Source of the DNA: JADJNY01 sp046349615
GTDB taxonomy: Bacteria; Planctomycetota; UBA1135; GCA-002686595
DNA length: 64,000 nt
Direction of reading: 5' to 3'
Assembly (NCBI GenBank): GCA_046349615.1
Contig: JAXMBZ010000018.1
Location: 1 to 64,000, forward strand
Shown here: positions 1 through 7,781 of the stretch, one piece after another
How positions within the stretch are numbered: position 1 is the first letter of the stretch
Layout: every line of letters starts with the position of its first letter
Made by a program: the position numbers and the translations under genes
Notes under the pieces: generated by a model
Told to the model about the DNA's origin: nothing
Databases searched by the model: none
Seen by the model: only the letters and a program-made list of their open reading frames with translations

Positions 1-106
1 CGGCCCGCTTGGCGGCGCGCACGGCGTCGGGGTGATCGCTTGCGGAGCCAGGGAGCGAGCGCACGGGCGCGGAGCGGGTGCGTTCAGGACGGGCGGGCTT
101 CGGCAT
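1..106 (-). CDS. Partial unknown protein, N-terminus only (runs off left edge)
   Basis: An open frame on the minus strand starts with ATG at 106 and is still open at base 1, giving 35 codons (MPKPARPERTRS..., ending ...DAVRAAKRA at the edge). A purine-rich GAGGAG stands just upstream of the ATG and could serve as ribosome binding site, although its spacing of two bases is short. Residue composition (Arg, Ala, Pro, Asp) fits coding sequence in this genome but reveals no domain. The gene points away from tRNA-Arg, and tRNA-like repeats lie between them. An integrase or excisionase of an island inserted at the tRNA is therefore possible, but this is inference from position alone. Confidence 0.35.
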   Translation of the reverse strand, partial: MPKPARPERTRSAPVRSLPGSASDHPDAVRAAKRA

Positions 107-425
107 CGCTCCTCATGAAGCCATGGCGCGACGAGGATGGGAGGCCTGAATCCACCGGCGTTCGGCGACGGGCTGACCTGCGGTTTCTCAACGAGCTTGC
201 GAGGCCCCCACCGACCGAACCCGTGACCTGCGGTTTCTGACACCGCAGGTAGTGCGAAACCCCCGCTCGCGACGGTGACAACACGCGTCGAACCGCGACA
301 AACCGCGCCATTTCGCGACAAAACCCGGTCTGATTCGTGGCACCAACTTGGCACCGACCGGATCGCTTGGCACACCTCGTCACCCGCGCCGCGCGCGCAA
401 CTCGCGCTCACACGCGAGCTTGTGT
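107..425. other. Gene-less stretch with tRNA-derived direct repeats
   Basis: No convincing gene is seen here. The 12-mer GACCTGCGGTTT occurs at 175-186 and 225-236 and again inside the tRNA gene at 454-465. The first two copies are identical over 15 bases. A second short motif, TGGCACC, is repeated at 338-344 and 349-355, with a near copy (TTGGCACA) at 367-374. Such repeats beside a tRNA 3' end resemble att cores and integrase arm sites left by an integrating element. Confidence 0.4.
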
Positions 426-502
426 TGGTGCGCCCGAGAGGAGTCGAACCTCCGACCTGCGGTTTAGGAAACCGCCGCTCTATCCTGCTGAGCTACGGGC
501 GC
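426..502 (-). tRNA. tRNA-Arg (anticodon CCU)
   Basis: On the minus strand the sequence folds as a complete cloverleaf. The acceptor stem is GCGCCCG paired with CGGGCGC, the D-arm contains AGCTCAGC, and the anticodon stem GCGGT/ACCGC encloses the loop TTCCTAA (anticodon CCT). The T-arm loop is TTCGACT, the discriminator is A, and CCA is encoded at 428-426. It reads AGG arginine codons. The 3' end faces the left edge of the window, where tRNA-like repeats are found. Confidence 0.95.
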
Positions 503-744
503 GCGAACGCGCAGCCTACCGGAACGCGCTCGTCTCGCGATAGCGGCGCGCCTGGCGGGCAGCGCCTCGTTCGGCTGCGGTGGTGTGCTCGGGAGCGCGG
601 GCTCAAGCTCTCCGGGCCCCGTGGTCGACAGTCCTCCGACCTCTCTCGCGCATTCCCTCGCGCGGAGCGGGTCGCGTGCTCGATCGTCCTGTTCCGATCT
701 CCGTTCCCACGCCTCTCGCGCGCCCGGTGCGCGCTGGGGGGCCC

Positions 745-1179
745 GTGATCGATGGGGCGACGAGCGTGCAGCTCACGTTGCTCGTCGTGGTCGGCTCGCT
801 CGTGCTCTTCCTCGGGCGCGTTTCGCGCACGCAGGCGCAGTGGACGGAGGAGGCGAGCTCGCGGGCCGCGAATCGGCTGCGGGCTGGGCTCACCGAGCTG
901 CGTGATGCGATCGCGCTCTACCACCTCGCCGAGCGGTCTTGGCCCGCGCTCGGGGAGGAGCTCGACGTGCGCGCCGCGCTCGCCGGGTATCTCGGGCCCG
1001 AGCTGCCGCGCAATCCGTGGAATGGGCTCGACACGATCCGACGGCTGCCGCCCGGCGCTCCGTGGCCGGCGACGGGCGACGGTGCCGCGGGGTGGCTCTA
1101 CCGGCCGTCTACCGGCGAGATCCGTGCGGACGTGCCGGCGGAGCTCGTCTCCGCGGGCGTGCGGCTCTTCGACCTCTGA
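745..1179 (+). CDS. Pseudopilin-like membrane protein (GspG-like C-terminal pattern)
   Basis: This 144-residue protein has one N-terminal membrane segment (about residues 8-25, leucine and valine rich) followed by a charged helix (ASSRAANRLRAGLTEL). Its globular end has a PWNG motif and a W-Y-RPSTGEIR ending, the pattern seen in GspG-type major pseudopilins of type II secretion and related type IV-pilus-like machines. The GTG at 745 is chosen because it places the membrane segment near the N-terminus. A classical G|F-T-L-x-E prepilin site is not visible, so processing is uncertain. The stop codon lies inside the left end of a palindromic element, and a second pseudopilin gene follows 366 bases later on the same strand. 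No secretion ATPase or secretin is nearby, so the pair looks orphaned. Confidence 0.7.
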   Translation: MIDGATSVQLTLLVVVGSLVLFLGRVSRTQAQWTEEASSRAANRLRAGLTELRDAIALYHLAERSWPALGEELDVRAALAGYLGPELPRNPWNGLDTIRRLPPGAPWPATGDGAAGWLYRPSTGEIRADVPAELVSAGVRLFDL

Positions 1180-1347
1180 GAGGCCGTGAAGGAATGCCGG
1201 ATGCCCGGATGACGTGTCGGGCCGCGCCAGCACAAGGAGCGCCGACGACGCGTATTTGCAGGGCAAGACTCGGAGGAGGCGCGACGCCGTGATGGCGATG
1301 GACCGGCGCGTCAGGCGGGCGTCCGGCATTCCTTCCCAGCCTCTGAG
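1173..1347. repeat. Palindromic MITE-like element between two pseudopilin genes
   Basis: Two arms form an imperfect inverted repeat. The left arm carries AAGGAATGCCGGATGCCC (about 1189-1206) and the right arm GGGCGTCCGGCATTCCTT (about 1317-1334). The similarity continues outward to GAGGC...GCCTC and some 15 bases inward. The octamer CCTCTGAG occurs at 1173-1180 and 1340-1347, flanking the element like a target-site duplication. CCTCTGAGAGG is itself palindromic, though, so this may be chance. The element sits at the stop codon of the upstream gene and has no coding capacity of its own. The whole could fold into one long hairpin. Confidence 0.6.
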
Positions 1348-1545
1348 CGCGCGAGCCGCCGCGACGACGGGGGAGGAGTCGCCCCGGTCTCGGTGCCTCG
1401 CTGGCACCGTGCGATGGGGAGCGTGGGCTCACCGGCCCGCGGAGCGCCTCCCTTCCTCGCTCCCGAACCGGCTCCGGCGGGAAGTTCCTTCCTCGTGCTT
1501 GAGGCTGGCGCCCGACCAGGCCGACAAACGAGGATCTCCGTGTCG

Positions 1546-2052
1546 ATGGTGACGAAACCGGCAGCGGTCCGAGCGGTGCGTCGCGGTGGGTTCTCGCTGC
1601 TCGAGCTCTTGCTCGTGCTCGTCGGGATCACCGTCCTCGCCGCGCTTTCGATCTGGGCGTTCTTCGCGCGCGGCGAGGTCACGCTCGAGAACGCGGCGCG
1701 GTTGCTCGTCGAGGACCTGCACATGGCGCAGAGTCGCGCGCTGTTCCTGCGCGCGCCGGTCGAGGTGCGGTTCGACGACGATGGGAGTGGGTATCACGTC
1801 CACGACTCGACGGGGAAGTCGAGCGGGTTCGAGGCGCTCGATTTCCTGGGTCGGCGGTACGACGTCGACGCGGTGTTCGAGGGCGTGTCCGTGCAGACCG
1901 TCGAGGGTGGGACGGGGCGCGTGGTGAGGTTCGACGCGAAGGGTGAGACGCGGGAGAAGGTGTGGATCACGCTCGGGTATCGCGGGGAGACGCGGACGGT
2001 GGAGATCGAGCGCGGGGATGGGGTGGCGGTCGTCGTGGATGCGAAGCGGTAG
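1546..2052 (+). CDS. GspH/FimT-type prepilin
   Basis: This 168-residue protein has a class III (type IV prepilin) signal. Basic residues are followed by GG|FSLLELLLVL, with cleavage expected after Gly15 and Glu20 as the conserved E+5 of the mature form. A hydrophobic helix runs to about residue 38. The rest matches the GspH/FimT layout: an amphipathic helix (ENAARLLVEDLHMAQSRAL) and a beta-rich C-terminal domain. Minor pseudopilins of this type prime assembly of type II secretion or pilus-like fibres. ATG 1546 is preferred because it gives a normal-length leader; a GTG at 1540 is possible. It probably functions with the pseudopilin upstream, although the palindromic element now separates them. 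Confidence 0.85.
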   Translation: MVTKPAAVRAVRRGGFSLLELLLVLVGITVLAALSIWAFFARGEVTLENAARLLVEDLHMAQSRALFLRAPVEVRFDDDGSGYHVHDSTGKSSGFEALDFLGRRYDVDAVFEGVSVQTVEGGTGRVVRFDAKGETREKVWITLGYRGETRTVEIERGDGVAVVVDAKR

Positions 2053-2176
2053 CGGCGTGCTCGGGCTCGAGCGCCGAGGTGAGTCAGGCGACCGGTTCGG
2101 TCGGGAGCGCCGAGGCGGGTGAAGGGCAACGGGGACTGGGCGCCAAGGCGCACATGTGGGTGCTACCGCATCCCAG

Positions 2177-2225
2177 ACTCCGCACGAGCCCCGACCGGAG
2201 GAACCGGTCGGGGCTCGTGCGGAGT
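2177..2225. terminator. 22-bp perfect hairpin, terminator-like, no U-tract
   Basis: The left arm (2177-2198) and right arm (2204-2225) are perfectly complementary over 22 bases around the loop AGGAA. It lies about 125 bases after the prepilin stop and could end that transcript. There is no T-run on either side, so a role as a processing signal, repeat element or structured RNA is equally possible. Confidence 0.45.
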
Positions 2226-2884
2226 TCCAGGGTCTCCCAAGGGTCTCGTTGCGTGAGGTGGGCTCGAGCTCCGCTGGGGTGGCGGTTCGGTCGCTCATCG
2301 GCGCAGCGACGGCTTTCGCGATTGAAAGTCGGTCGCGCGACGGCTTCGCGGGCGTGAAACGCTTTCTTTTCCCAGAAAGAGTGGAGCAGCGAGCGGTCGG
2401 CGTCGTAGTTGGGGCGCTCTTTCGAAGACGCCATGTGCGCGGCTCGCGCTCTCCGCCCCCAAGGCGGCGCGCGGTCCGAACGACCCTCGCTCTCCGCCTT
2501 CCATGGAAGCCATCGGGCGTGGAGCAGGTTCGCGGTGCATGCGACGTCCTGGATTCGACGCGGGTCCATCCGGCGCTGGGGGGTGCCGGATGGCCCGCAT
2601 CCTTTTTCAGCGTGGCTCGCGGCGTCGGGTTCCGCGTGCTCGTGCCGCTCGCGACGGGACCTCTCGCGCGTTCGCCGAGTGCGCGACGCTCGGCACGGCG
2701 GACGACGCGGCGGGTGCACGCGACGGACTTCGAGTGCTCGACTCGCCGCGCGCCGTGCACGGGACGAGGCGGCCGTCGCGGGCTCCGCGCGCTGGGTTCG
2801 GGCGCTCGTCTCGACGAGCCCGCGCCGCGCGACGCGCGACTGTCGAAGTTCTCGACGGCGCGGCGACGCGCGCGAGCTCCCTGG

Positions 2885-2922
2885 AAATGAAAGGGAGTCG
2901 TCTCCTTGGGGGAGACGACTCC
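2885..2922 (-). terminator. Hairpin with T-rich trailer on minus strand
   Basis: A 12-bp perfect stem (GGAGTCGTCTCC at 2894-2905, its complement at 2911-2922) has the loop TTGGG. Read on the minus strand it is followed by CTTTCATTTCC, which resembles an intrinsic terminator for the rhodanese gene. The distance from that gene's stop, about 250 bases, is long. Confidence 0.45.
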
Positions 2923-3169
2923 GCGCGGGTCTTGCTGATGCGGACATCAGCCGACGGCCGAGACGGTGGCAGAACCTTCTCGGCGGCTCTGAGGTCAAGG
3001 CAGGGGTGACCACAGAGCGCTGCGATGGGGATCGCAGCTAACGGACCAGGGGGCTGGCCCGTGCTCGTGTCGGAGCGGCAGGACTCCGGCACGTGCGCCA
3101 GGAATGTACTCGGGGGTTGGGACGGGTGTCCATGGGGTTTCGCGGCCCCGGGACCCCGGGGCGGGGGGG

Positions 3170-3706
3170 TCAGTAGCGCGGGATCGAGCGGTCGACTTCG
3201 GCCGACCAGGCGTCGATGCCGCCGCGCATCGAGTAGACCTTCGTGAACCCGTGGCCGACGAAGTAGGCCGCCACGTCGAGGCTGCGCTGGCCCGTCTTGC
3301 AGGAGAAGACGAGCTTGCGGTCCTTCGGCAGGCCCATGTACTTGCCCGGGTCGTCGTAGTCGAGCAGCTCCGCCTGGGGGATCTTGGCGAGCGCCCACTC
3401 CTCCGGCGTGCGCACGTCGATGAAGGAGAACTCCTCCTTCGCGTCGAGCCACGCCTTGACGGTCTTGGGCTCGACCTGGAGCTTCGTGTCGGCCTCGTGG
3501 GCGTTCTGAATGGTGCGGAGGACCTCCTTCACATCCAAGATGTTGTGGTCCTTGCACACCTGGGCCAGCGTGTCGGAGGGCTGGAACCCGCACGAGGAGC
3601 AGCCCCCGATGTGGTAGCGCTGGAAGAGCGCTCGCTGGGCCGAGGGAGCGATCTCGAGGATCTGCTCCATCGTCATGTCGGGGGAGATCTGGGCGGTGGT
3701 GGTCAT
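3170..3706 (-). CDS. DUF1858-rhodanese fusion protein
   Basis: This 178-residue cytoplasmic protein has two domains. Residues 7-65 match the small helical DUF1858 domain, with a CSSC pair (Cys36, Cys39) typical of the group linked to redox or metal centres. Residues 75-178 are a rhodanese domain. Cys136 heads the active-site loop CKTGQRS, followed by the conserved GHGF and MRGGIDAW motifs. Rhodaneses move sulfane sulfur, and joining one to a CxxC domain suggests a sulfur relay or a thiol-redox sensor. The gene stands alone, with the next gene upstream divergent. The active-site cysteine is present, so catalysis is expected. The substrate is unknown. Confidence 0.9.
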   Translation of the reverse strand: MTTTAQISPDMTMEQILEIAPSAQRALFQRYHIGGCSSCGFQPSDTLAQVCKDHNILDVKEVLRTIQNAHEADTKLQVEPKTVKAWLDAKEEFSFIDVRTPEEWALAKIPQAELLDYDDPGKYMGLPKDRKLVFSCKTGQRSLDVAAYFVGHGFTKVYSMRGGIDAWSAEVDRSIPRY

Positions 3707-3951
3707 GAGGAAGCGCTCCGAGTGGGTTCTGCGGGTCCTGGCAAGCTCACGTTGCCTGCGAAGGCCGACAGTCTAGCTCCACTCGAAGCGGCGGGGAGGC
3801 CTCGCAGTTGTCGGAAGGAACCGCGGAGCGCTGAAGGCGGATTTCAGGCCGAGTCGTGGGCTGGATTCGGACCTGAACCGCCGGTGAAACGCTCCGTCAG
3901 GCCGGCCGACGGCCCCACTCCGACGCCTCCGGCTGCTAACTTCCCCCTGCC

Positions 3952-4461
3952 GTGCCTCCCTACACGACCACGAACCTCGCCGACCTGATCCTCCCCGGCG
4001 CGAAGGACGTCCGGCACGAGCTCGTCCTCGAGGACGGCCCCGCCTGGAAGCACTGGGTCTTCCTCGGGTACCCGTTGCACGGCTTCCGGGGCCTCGAGCG
4101 CCTCCACCCCGGCGAGCCCTTCCGCTTCTCGAGCAAGTACGGAACGCGCCTCTACGCCGCCCGTCCGGACGAGGCCCTGCCCGCCGAGCTCGACGACGCG
4201 TGGAAGTCGAGCCACCCGAGCTCGGCTCCTCCGGTCGAGCAGGTGCGCTTCGTCGGCCTGTGGAACCCGCTCGAGCGCATCGAGACCCGCGCGCGCATCG
4301 ACGGCGTCTACGGCGCCGCGATCCAGCTCACGGTCACCGGCGAGACCCGCGAGCACGCCTGGCCTCCCTTTCTGAACTGGGCCGTGCCCTTCGCCTGCGT
4401 CGCGCTCGGCGTCGCACTCTTCGTCCGCCGGCGCCGCGAGCAAGCGGCGCGCGGGAGCTGA
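3952..4461 (+). CDS. Unknown protein with one C-terminal membrane segment
   Basis: This 169-residue protein starts at GTG 3952. No family is recognised. The N-terminal 140 residues are soluble, with many Trp, Tyr and Pro and motifs such as WVFLGYPLHGFRG and VRFVGLWNPLERI. A hydrophobic segment (FLNWAVPFACVALGVALFV) near residue 142-160 is followed by an Arg-rich tail (RRRREQ), the arrangement of a C-terminally anchored protein with a cytoplasmic end. A small membrane-protein gene follows after 38 bases, so the two are probably co-transcribed and may act together. Confidence 0.6.
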   Translation: MPPYTTTNLADLILPGAKDVRHELVLEDGPAWKHWVFLGYPLHGFRGLERLHPGEPFRFSSKYGTRLYAARPDEALPAELDDAWKSSHPSSAPPVEQVRFVGLWNPLERIETRARIDGVYGAAIQLTVTGETREHAWPPFLNWAVPFACVALGVALFVRRRREQAARGS

Positions 4462-4499
4462 GCCGATGCACGTCCACCTCCTCGCGTGCCGCTGAGCCG

Positions 4500-4805
4500 A
4501 TGGGCCCCTTCCTCCTCGCCCTCGCGTGGACCGTCGCGGTCGAACTCGCGGTGCTCGCGCTCCTCGTCCCCGCGGCGCACAGGCGCGGAGCGGTCGAGCT
4601 CGCCCTCGCCGCAAACCTGATCACGCACCCCTTCGCCTTCGCGCTCGGACCGGAGCTCGGCTTCCTGCCGACGGAGTGCGTCGTCGTCGCCGTGGAGACC
4701 TGGCTCGTCGCGTCGACGGTCTTCGCTCCGCGCCCGCGCGTGCTCCTTTGGATGCTCGCGGCGAATACGGCGAGCGCGTCGGGAGCACTCCTCCTTCCGC
4801 ACTGA
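4500..4805 (+). CDS. Small integral membrane protein
   Basis: This 101-residue protein is very hydrophobic, with three likely membrane helices (about residues 3-23, 32-52 and 60-98, the last perhaps split in two). No family is recognised. It begins 38 bases after the preceding gene. The start region (GCTGAGCCGATG) exactly repeats the junction at the upstream stop codon, so a ten-codon frame (ATG 4466 to TGA 4495) lies between the two genes. Its compact size and position downstream of the anchored protein suggest a two-component membrane unit; this is inference. Confidence 0.6.
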   Translation: MGPFLLALAWTVAVELAVLALLVPAAHRRGAVELALAANLITHPFAFALGPELGFLPTECVVVAVETWLVASTVFAPRPRVLLWMLAANTASASGALLLPH

Positions 4806-4814
4806 CGCGACCGA

Positions 4815-5645
4815 TCACTCCGTGGGCGGGAGCCTGAACACGAGCGCAACCCACGTCCCAGGCCAAGGGTCGATCCTCGTCACCGTGTTCGAACGCTGAC
4901 CCGCGACGAGCGTACGTCGATGGAGCAGCGCCGAGCCCGACGCGATCCACAGCTCTCCATCCGTGCGATCGGAGAGGTCGCGCAGGAGCGAGAGCCCGAG
5001 CCCCATGTTCCGACCCGGAGTCCCGCCCGAAACCCGCGGATCGAGCGCGACCTGGAGCGCCTCGCCGTGGTCGGTGAGCCGAGACTCGAGCTCGGGGTGA
5101 CGCTGCAGGCTGGCGAGGATGCCGACGCCGGAGTCGGCGAAGGCCACTTCGATGGCGCGTGTCGCGGGCTCGAAGCTCGCCGCGCCGAACCCGGTCGAGG
5201 GGCGGCTGGAGTGTTGGACGACGTTGGCCGCGAGCTCCTCGGCCACGAAGCGCAGAGCGCGAATCGGACTCGAGCCGACGCTGCCGATCGATTGCTCGAG
5301 GTCGTCGCCTAGATCGTCTGCGAGCTGCCTTGCGATGCGAAGGTCGGTGATGGCACGAAGCTGTTCCCAGGGCTTCCAGCTCGTGGAATCAGCCCGGTTC
5401 GCGGACGGCGAGGCACCCCCAACGGCTTCGAAGGTCGTATCGAACCCCAGTTCGCGACGACGAGCCGTGTGTGCGGCCAACAGGACGAGTCCGGAGGGCG
5501 AAAGGCGACCGGAGATGCCCACGCGCCAGTGGAGTTGCGCGGACCGCGCGGCGCGGTGCGCGGCACGGAGCCATTCGGCGACGCCTCGCACGCCGAAGTC
5601 TCGAGGCAGGTCGAACTCCTGCTTGGATTCCGAACTCTGTGTCAT
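4815..5645 (-). CDS. GHKL-type ATP-binding protein (anti-sigma/sensor-like)
   Basis: This 276-residue protein has a C-terminal histidine-kinase-like ATPase domain. The N-box is EELAANVVQHS, the G1 box FADSGVGI, and the G2 box NMGLGLSLL, with a final beta-strand WVALVFRLP. The N-terminal 100 residues (containing GISGRLSPSGLVLL) resemble a small regulatory or STAS-like fold. There is no phospho-accepting H-box and no transmembrane segment, so it is more like RsbW/SpoIIAB-type switch kinases or GHKL sensors than a classical sensor kinase. ATG 5645 is preferred over GTG 5657 because GGAGGG lies about 11 bases upstream of it. It is divergent from proS. Partner and signal are unknown. Confidence 0.75.
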   Translation of the reverse strand: MTQSSESKQEFDLPRDFGVRGVAEWLRAAHRAARSAQLHWRVGISGRLSPSGLVLLAAHTARRRELGFDTTFEAVGGASPSANRADSTSWKPWEQLRAITDLRIARQLADDLGDDLEQSIGSVGSSPIRALRFVAEELAANVVQHSSRPSTGFGAASFEPATRAIEVAFADSGVGILASLQRHPELESRLTDHGEALQVALDPRVSGGTPGRNMGLGLSLLRDLSDRTDGELWIASGSALLHRRTLVAGQRSNTVTRIDPWPGTWVALVFRLPPTE

Positions 5646-5785
5646 CCGAAGGTCCACCCTCCACGCGCCCCGTGTGGCGCGCGCGAGCGCGCTACTCTAC
5701 GCTCTTCCCCCTTCCTGCCGCACCCGGCACGTTTTGCCGGGAAGCGCCGCGGACGATCGACACGAGTTCAGCCTTCTCATCCACC

Positions 5786-7288
5786 ATGGCCGAAGCCCGC
5801 ATCACTCCCCGCACCCAGGACTACTCGCAGTGGTACCAGGACGTGATCCAGCACGCCGGTCTCGCCGAAGCGGCGGAGGTCGTCCGCGGCTGCATGGTGA
5901 TCAAGCCGCACGGCTACGCGATCTGGGAGAAGATGCAGGCCGACCTCGACCGCCGCTTCAAGGCGACGGGGCACGAGAACGCGTACTTCCCGATGCTCAT
6001 CCCGCTCTCGTTCCTGGCGAAGGAGGCGGCGCACGTGCAGGGCTTCGCGATGGAGGTCGCGGTCGTCACGCACTCGGGCTTGAAGGCCGTCGACGGCCAG
6101 CTCGTCGTCAAGAACGAGCTCGAGGAGCCCTACGTCGTCCGTCCGACCTCCGAGACGATCATCGGCCACTTCTTCGCGAAGTGGATCGACTCGTACCGCG
6201 ACCTGCCGCTGCTCATCAACCAGTGGGCGAACGTCATGCGTTGGGAGCTGCGCACGCGCCTCTTCCTGCGCACCGGAGAGTTCCTCTGGCAGGAAGGCCA
6301 CACCGCGCACGCCTCCCACGCCGAAGCGAAAGAGGAAGTGAGCCGCATGCTCGACGTCTACCGCGACTTCGCGCAGGAGATCATGGCGCTGCCCGTGATC
6401 CAGGGCGTGAAGACCGCGAACGAGCGCTTCGCCGGCGCCGTCGAGACGCAGTGCATCGAAGCGATGATGCAGGACGGCAAGGCGCTCCAAGCCGGCACGA
6501 GCCACGACCTCGGTCAGAACTTCGGCAAGGCGTTCAACGTCACGTTCCAGAACACCGCCGGCGTGCGCGAGCACGTGTGGCAGACGTCGTGGGGCGTCTC
6601 GACGCGCCTCGTCGGCGCGGTCGTCATGGCGCACAGCGACGACGACGGGCTCGTGCTCCCGCCCAAGCTCGCGCCGATCCACGTCGTGATCGTGCCGATC
6701 TACAAGACGGACGCCGAGAAGGCGCAGACCGTCGAGGCCGCGCACCGGATCGCGAAGGAACTGCGCGACGACGGGCTCGCCGTGAAGGTCGACGATCGCG
6801 AGAACGTGCGGCCCGGCGAGAAGTACTACGAGTGGGAGCGCAAGGGCGTCCCCGTGCGCGTCGAGCTCGGCCCGCGCGACCTGCAGGCGCAGACCGTGAT
6901 GATCAAGCGCCGCATCGCGCCGATCGAGGCCAACGGCAAGCCGAAGAAGGAGACGCTGCCGATGAAGGACCTCGGCGTGTCGCTCGGCAAGGTGCTCGAC
7001 GAGTTCCAGGCGTTCCTGTTCCAGCGCGCGCTCGAGTTCCGCCAGAAGAACACGGTCACCGTCGATTCGTGGAAGGACTTCACCGACGTCTTCGCCGACC
7101 AAGGCTCGAAGTTCGTCTTCGCGCACTGGGACGGCACGACGGCGACGGAGCTCGCGATCAAGGAAGCGACGAAGGCGACGATCCGCTGCATCCCGCTCGC
7201 CGGCCAGGGCCCCGCGCCCGAGCCGGGCAAGTGCATCAAGAGCGGCGCGCCGAGCGCGCAGCGCGTGCTCTTCGCGAAGAACTACTGA
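5786..7288 (+). CDS. proS: Prolyl-tRNA synthetase, archaeal/eukaryotic type
   Basis: This 500-residue class II synthetase charges tRNA-Pro. Motif 2 (NVMRWELRTRLFLRTGEFLWQEGHTAH) and the class II dimer and catalytic regions (VVRPTSETII, HVWQTSWGVSTRLVGAVVMAHSDDDGLVLPP) are intact. The HGTP-binding anticodon domain follows (HVVIVPIYKT...), then the C-terminal extension ending in Tyr that marks the short archaeal/eukaryotic form. The INS editing insert of the long bacterial form is absent. ATG 5786 matches the family start (QDYSQWYQDVI...). A strong terminator follows. Several bacterial groups use this form, so it is a clade feature rather than a sign of recent transfer. Confidence 0.95.
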   Translation: MAEARITPRTQDYSQWYQDVIQHAGLAEAAEVVRGCMVIKPHGYAIWEKMQADLDRRFKATGHENAYFPMLIPLSFLAKEAAHVQGFAMEVAVVTHSGLKAVDGQLVVKNELEEPYVVRPTSETIIGHFFAKWIDSYRDLPLLINQWANVMRWELRTRLFLRTGEFLWQEGHTAHASHAEAKEEVSRMLDVYRDFAQEIMALPVIQGVKTANERFAGAVETQCIEAMMQDGKALQAGTSHDLGQNFGKAFNVTFQNTAGVREHVWQTSWGVSTRLVGAVVMAHSDDDGLVLPPKLAPIHVVIVPIYKTDAEKAQTVEAAHRIAKELRDDGLAVKVDDRENVRPGEKYYEWERKGVPVRVELGPRDLQAQTVMIKRRIAPIEANGKPKKETLPMKDLGVSLGKVLDEFQAFLFQRALEFRQKNTVTVDSWKDFTDVFADQGSKFVFAHWDGTTATELAIKEATKATIRCIPLAGQGPAPEPGKCIKSGAPSAQRVLFAKNY

Positions 7289-7781
7289 GCGCGACGCCCC
7301 CACCCCACCCGCCCCGGCCCGACCCTCGTCGAGCCGGGGCGGGCGCGTTTTCTCGGAGCCCTCCGCGGCGCCGCGACCGCGCAGAGCTTCGGCCCGAGGG
7401 AATCGAATTCTCGCGCTGTCTCACGTCCGATCGGCGGGGAGACGGTCCGTCGCGCCGCTTCGCGTCCGCGATCCGGACCCGTGGACGCGCCTGGAAACCG
7501 CCGTGGCAGCGCGGGATGCGGGCTCGGTGCTCTCCGCGCGCTCGCGCTGCTCTCGAGCCGTCCAGGCACTGGATCGAGACCCGCGCGCGGTCGGCGGGCG
7601 TGCCAACATTCCTTGTTGGGCATATAGCGACACGCTGGGAATCGAACCTGAACGAACTGCCATCGCCCACTTCGCTCCCCTGCGGTGATCCTGAAGACAT
7701 CGAGTGCGCTCTACGGCCCGTCGCCGAAAGCCCACTTGCGTGGTCGGATGCCGTTGGTCCGGGGTTGCGGATCGAATCCTC
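7289..7781. other. Gene-less stretch between proS and cytochrome gene
   Basis: Apart from the proS terminator nothing coding is supported here. Open frames in this stretch give Arg/Ala-rich translations without recognisable domains. A promoter for the cytochrome gene should lie here, but I see no clear -35/-10 pair. Confidence 0.5.
7308..7351 (+). terminator. Intrinsic terminator of proS
   Basis: The stem CCCGCCCCGGC (7308-7318) pairs with GCCGGGGCGGG (7333-7343) over 11 bases and is followed by CGCGTTTT. It starts 20 bases after the proS stop codon. Confidence 0.85.

Larger units (their letters stand above)
2053..3169. other. 1.1 kb gene-less region with strong hairpins
   Basis: No frame on either strand shows a recognisable domain, a good start with ribosome binding site, or the codon pattern of neighbouring genes. 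The longer open frames are arginine- and serine-rich translations typical of shadow frames. Two strong hairpins are present (2177-2225 and 2894-2922). The remainder is a mosaic of purine and pyrimidine runs, for example TTTCTTTTCCCAGAAAGA near 2362. It could be decayed sequence, a dispersed repeat, or an unrecognised structured RNA. Confidence 0.5.

Noticed and set aside
580..744. Longer version of the first pseudopilin starting upstream
   Set aside because: The added residues are basic and would push the membrane segment far from the N-terminus; GTG 745 gives a normal layout.
1109..1432. Short proteins read from the palindromic element
   Set aside because: Reading the arms of a palindrome gives matching open frames on both strands; repeats of this kind are often over-annotated as genes.
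2156..2890. Possible 244-residue protein on the + strand
   Set aside because: Composition is Arg/Ser/Pro-rich and uneven, no domain or ribosome binding site, and its start lies inside the region of the 22-bp hairpin.
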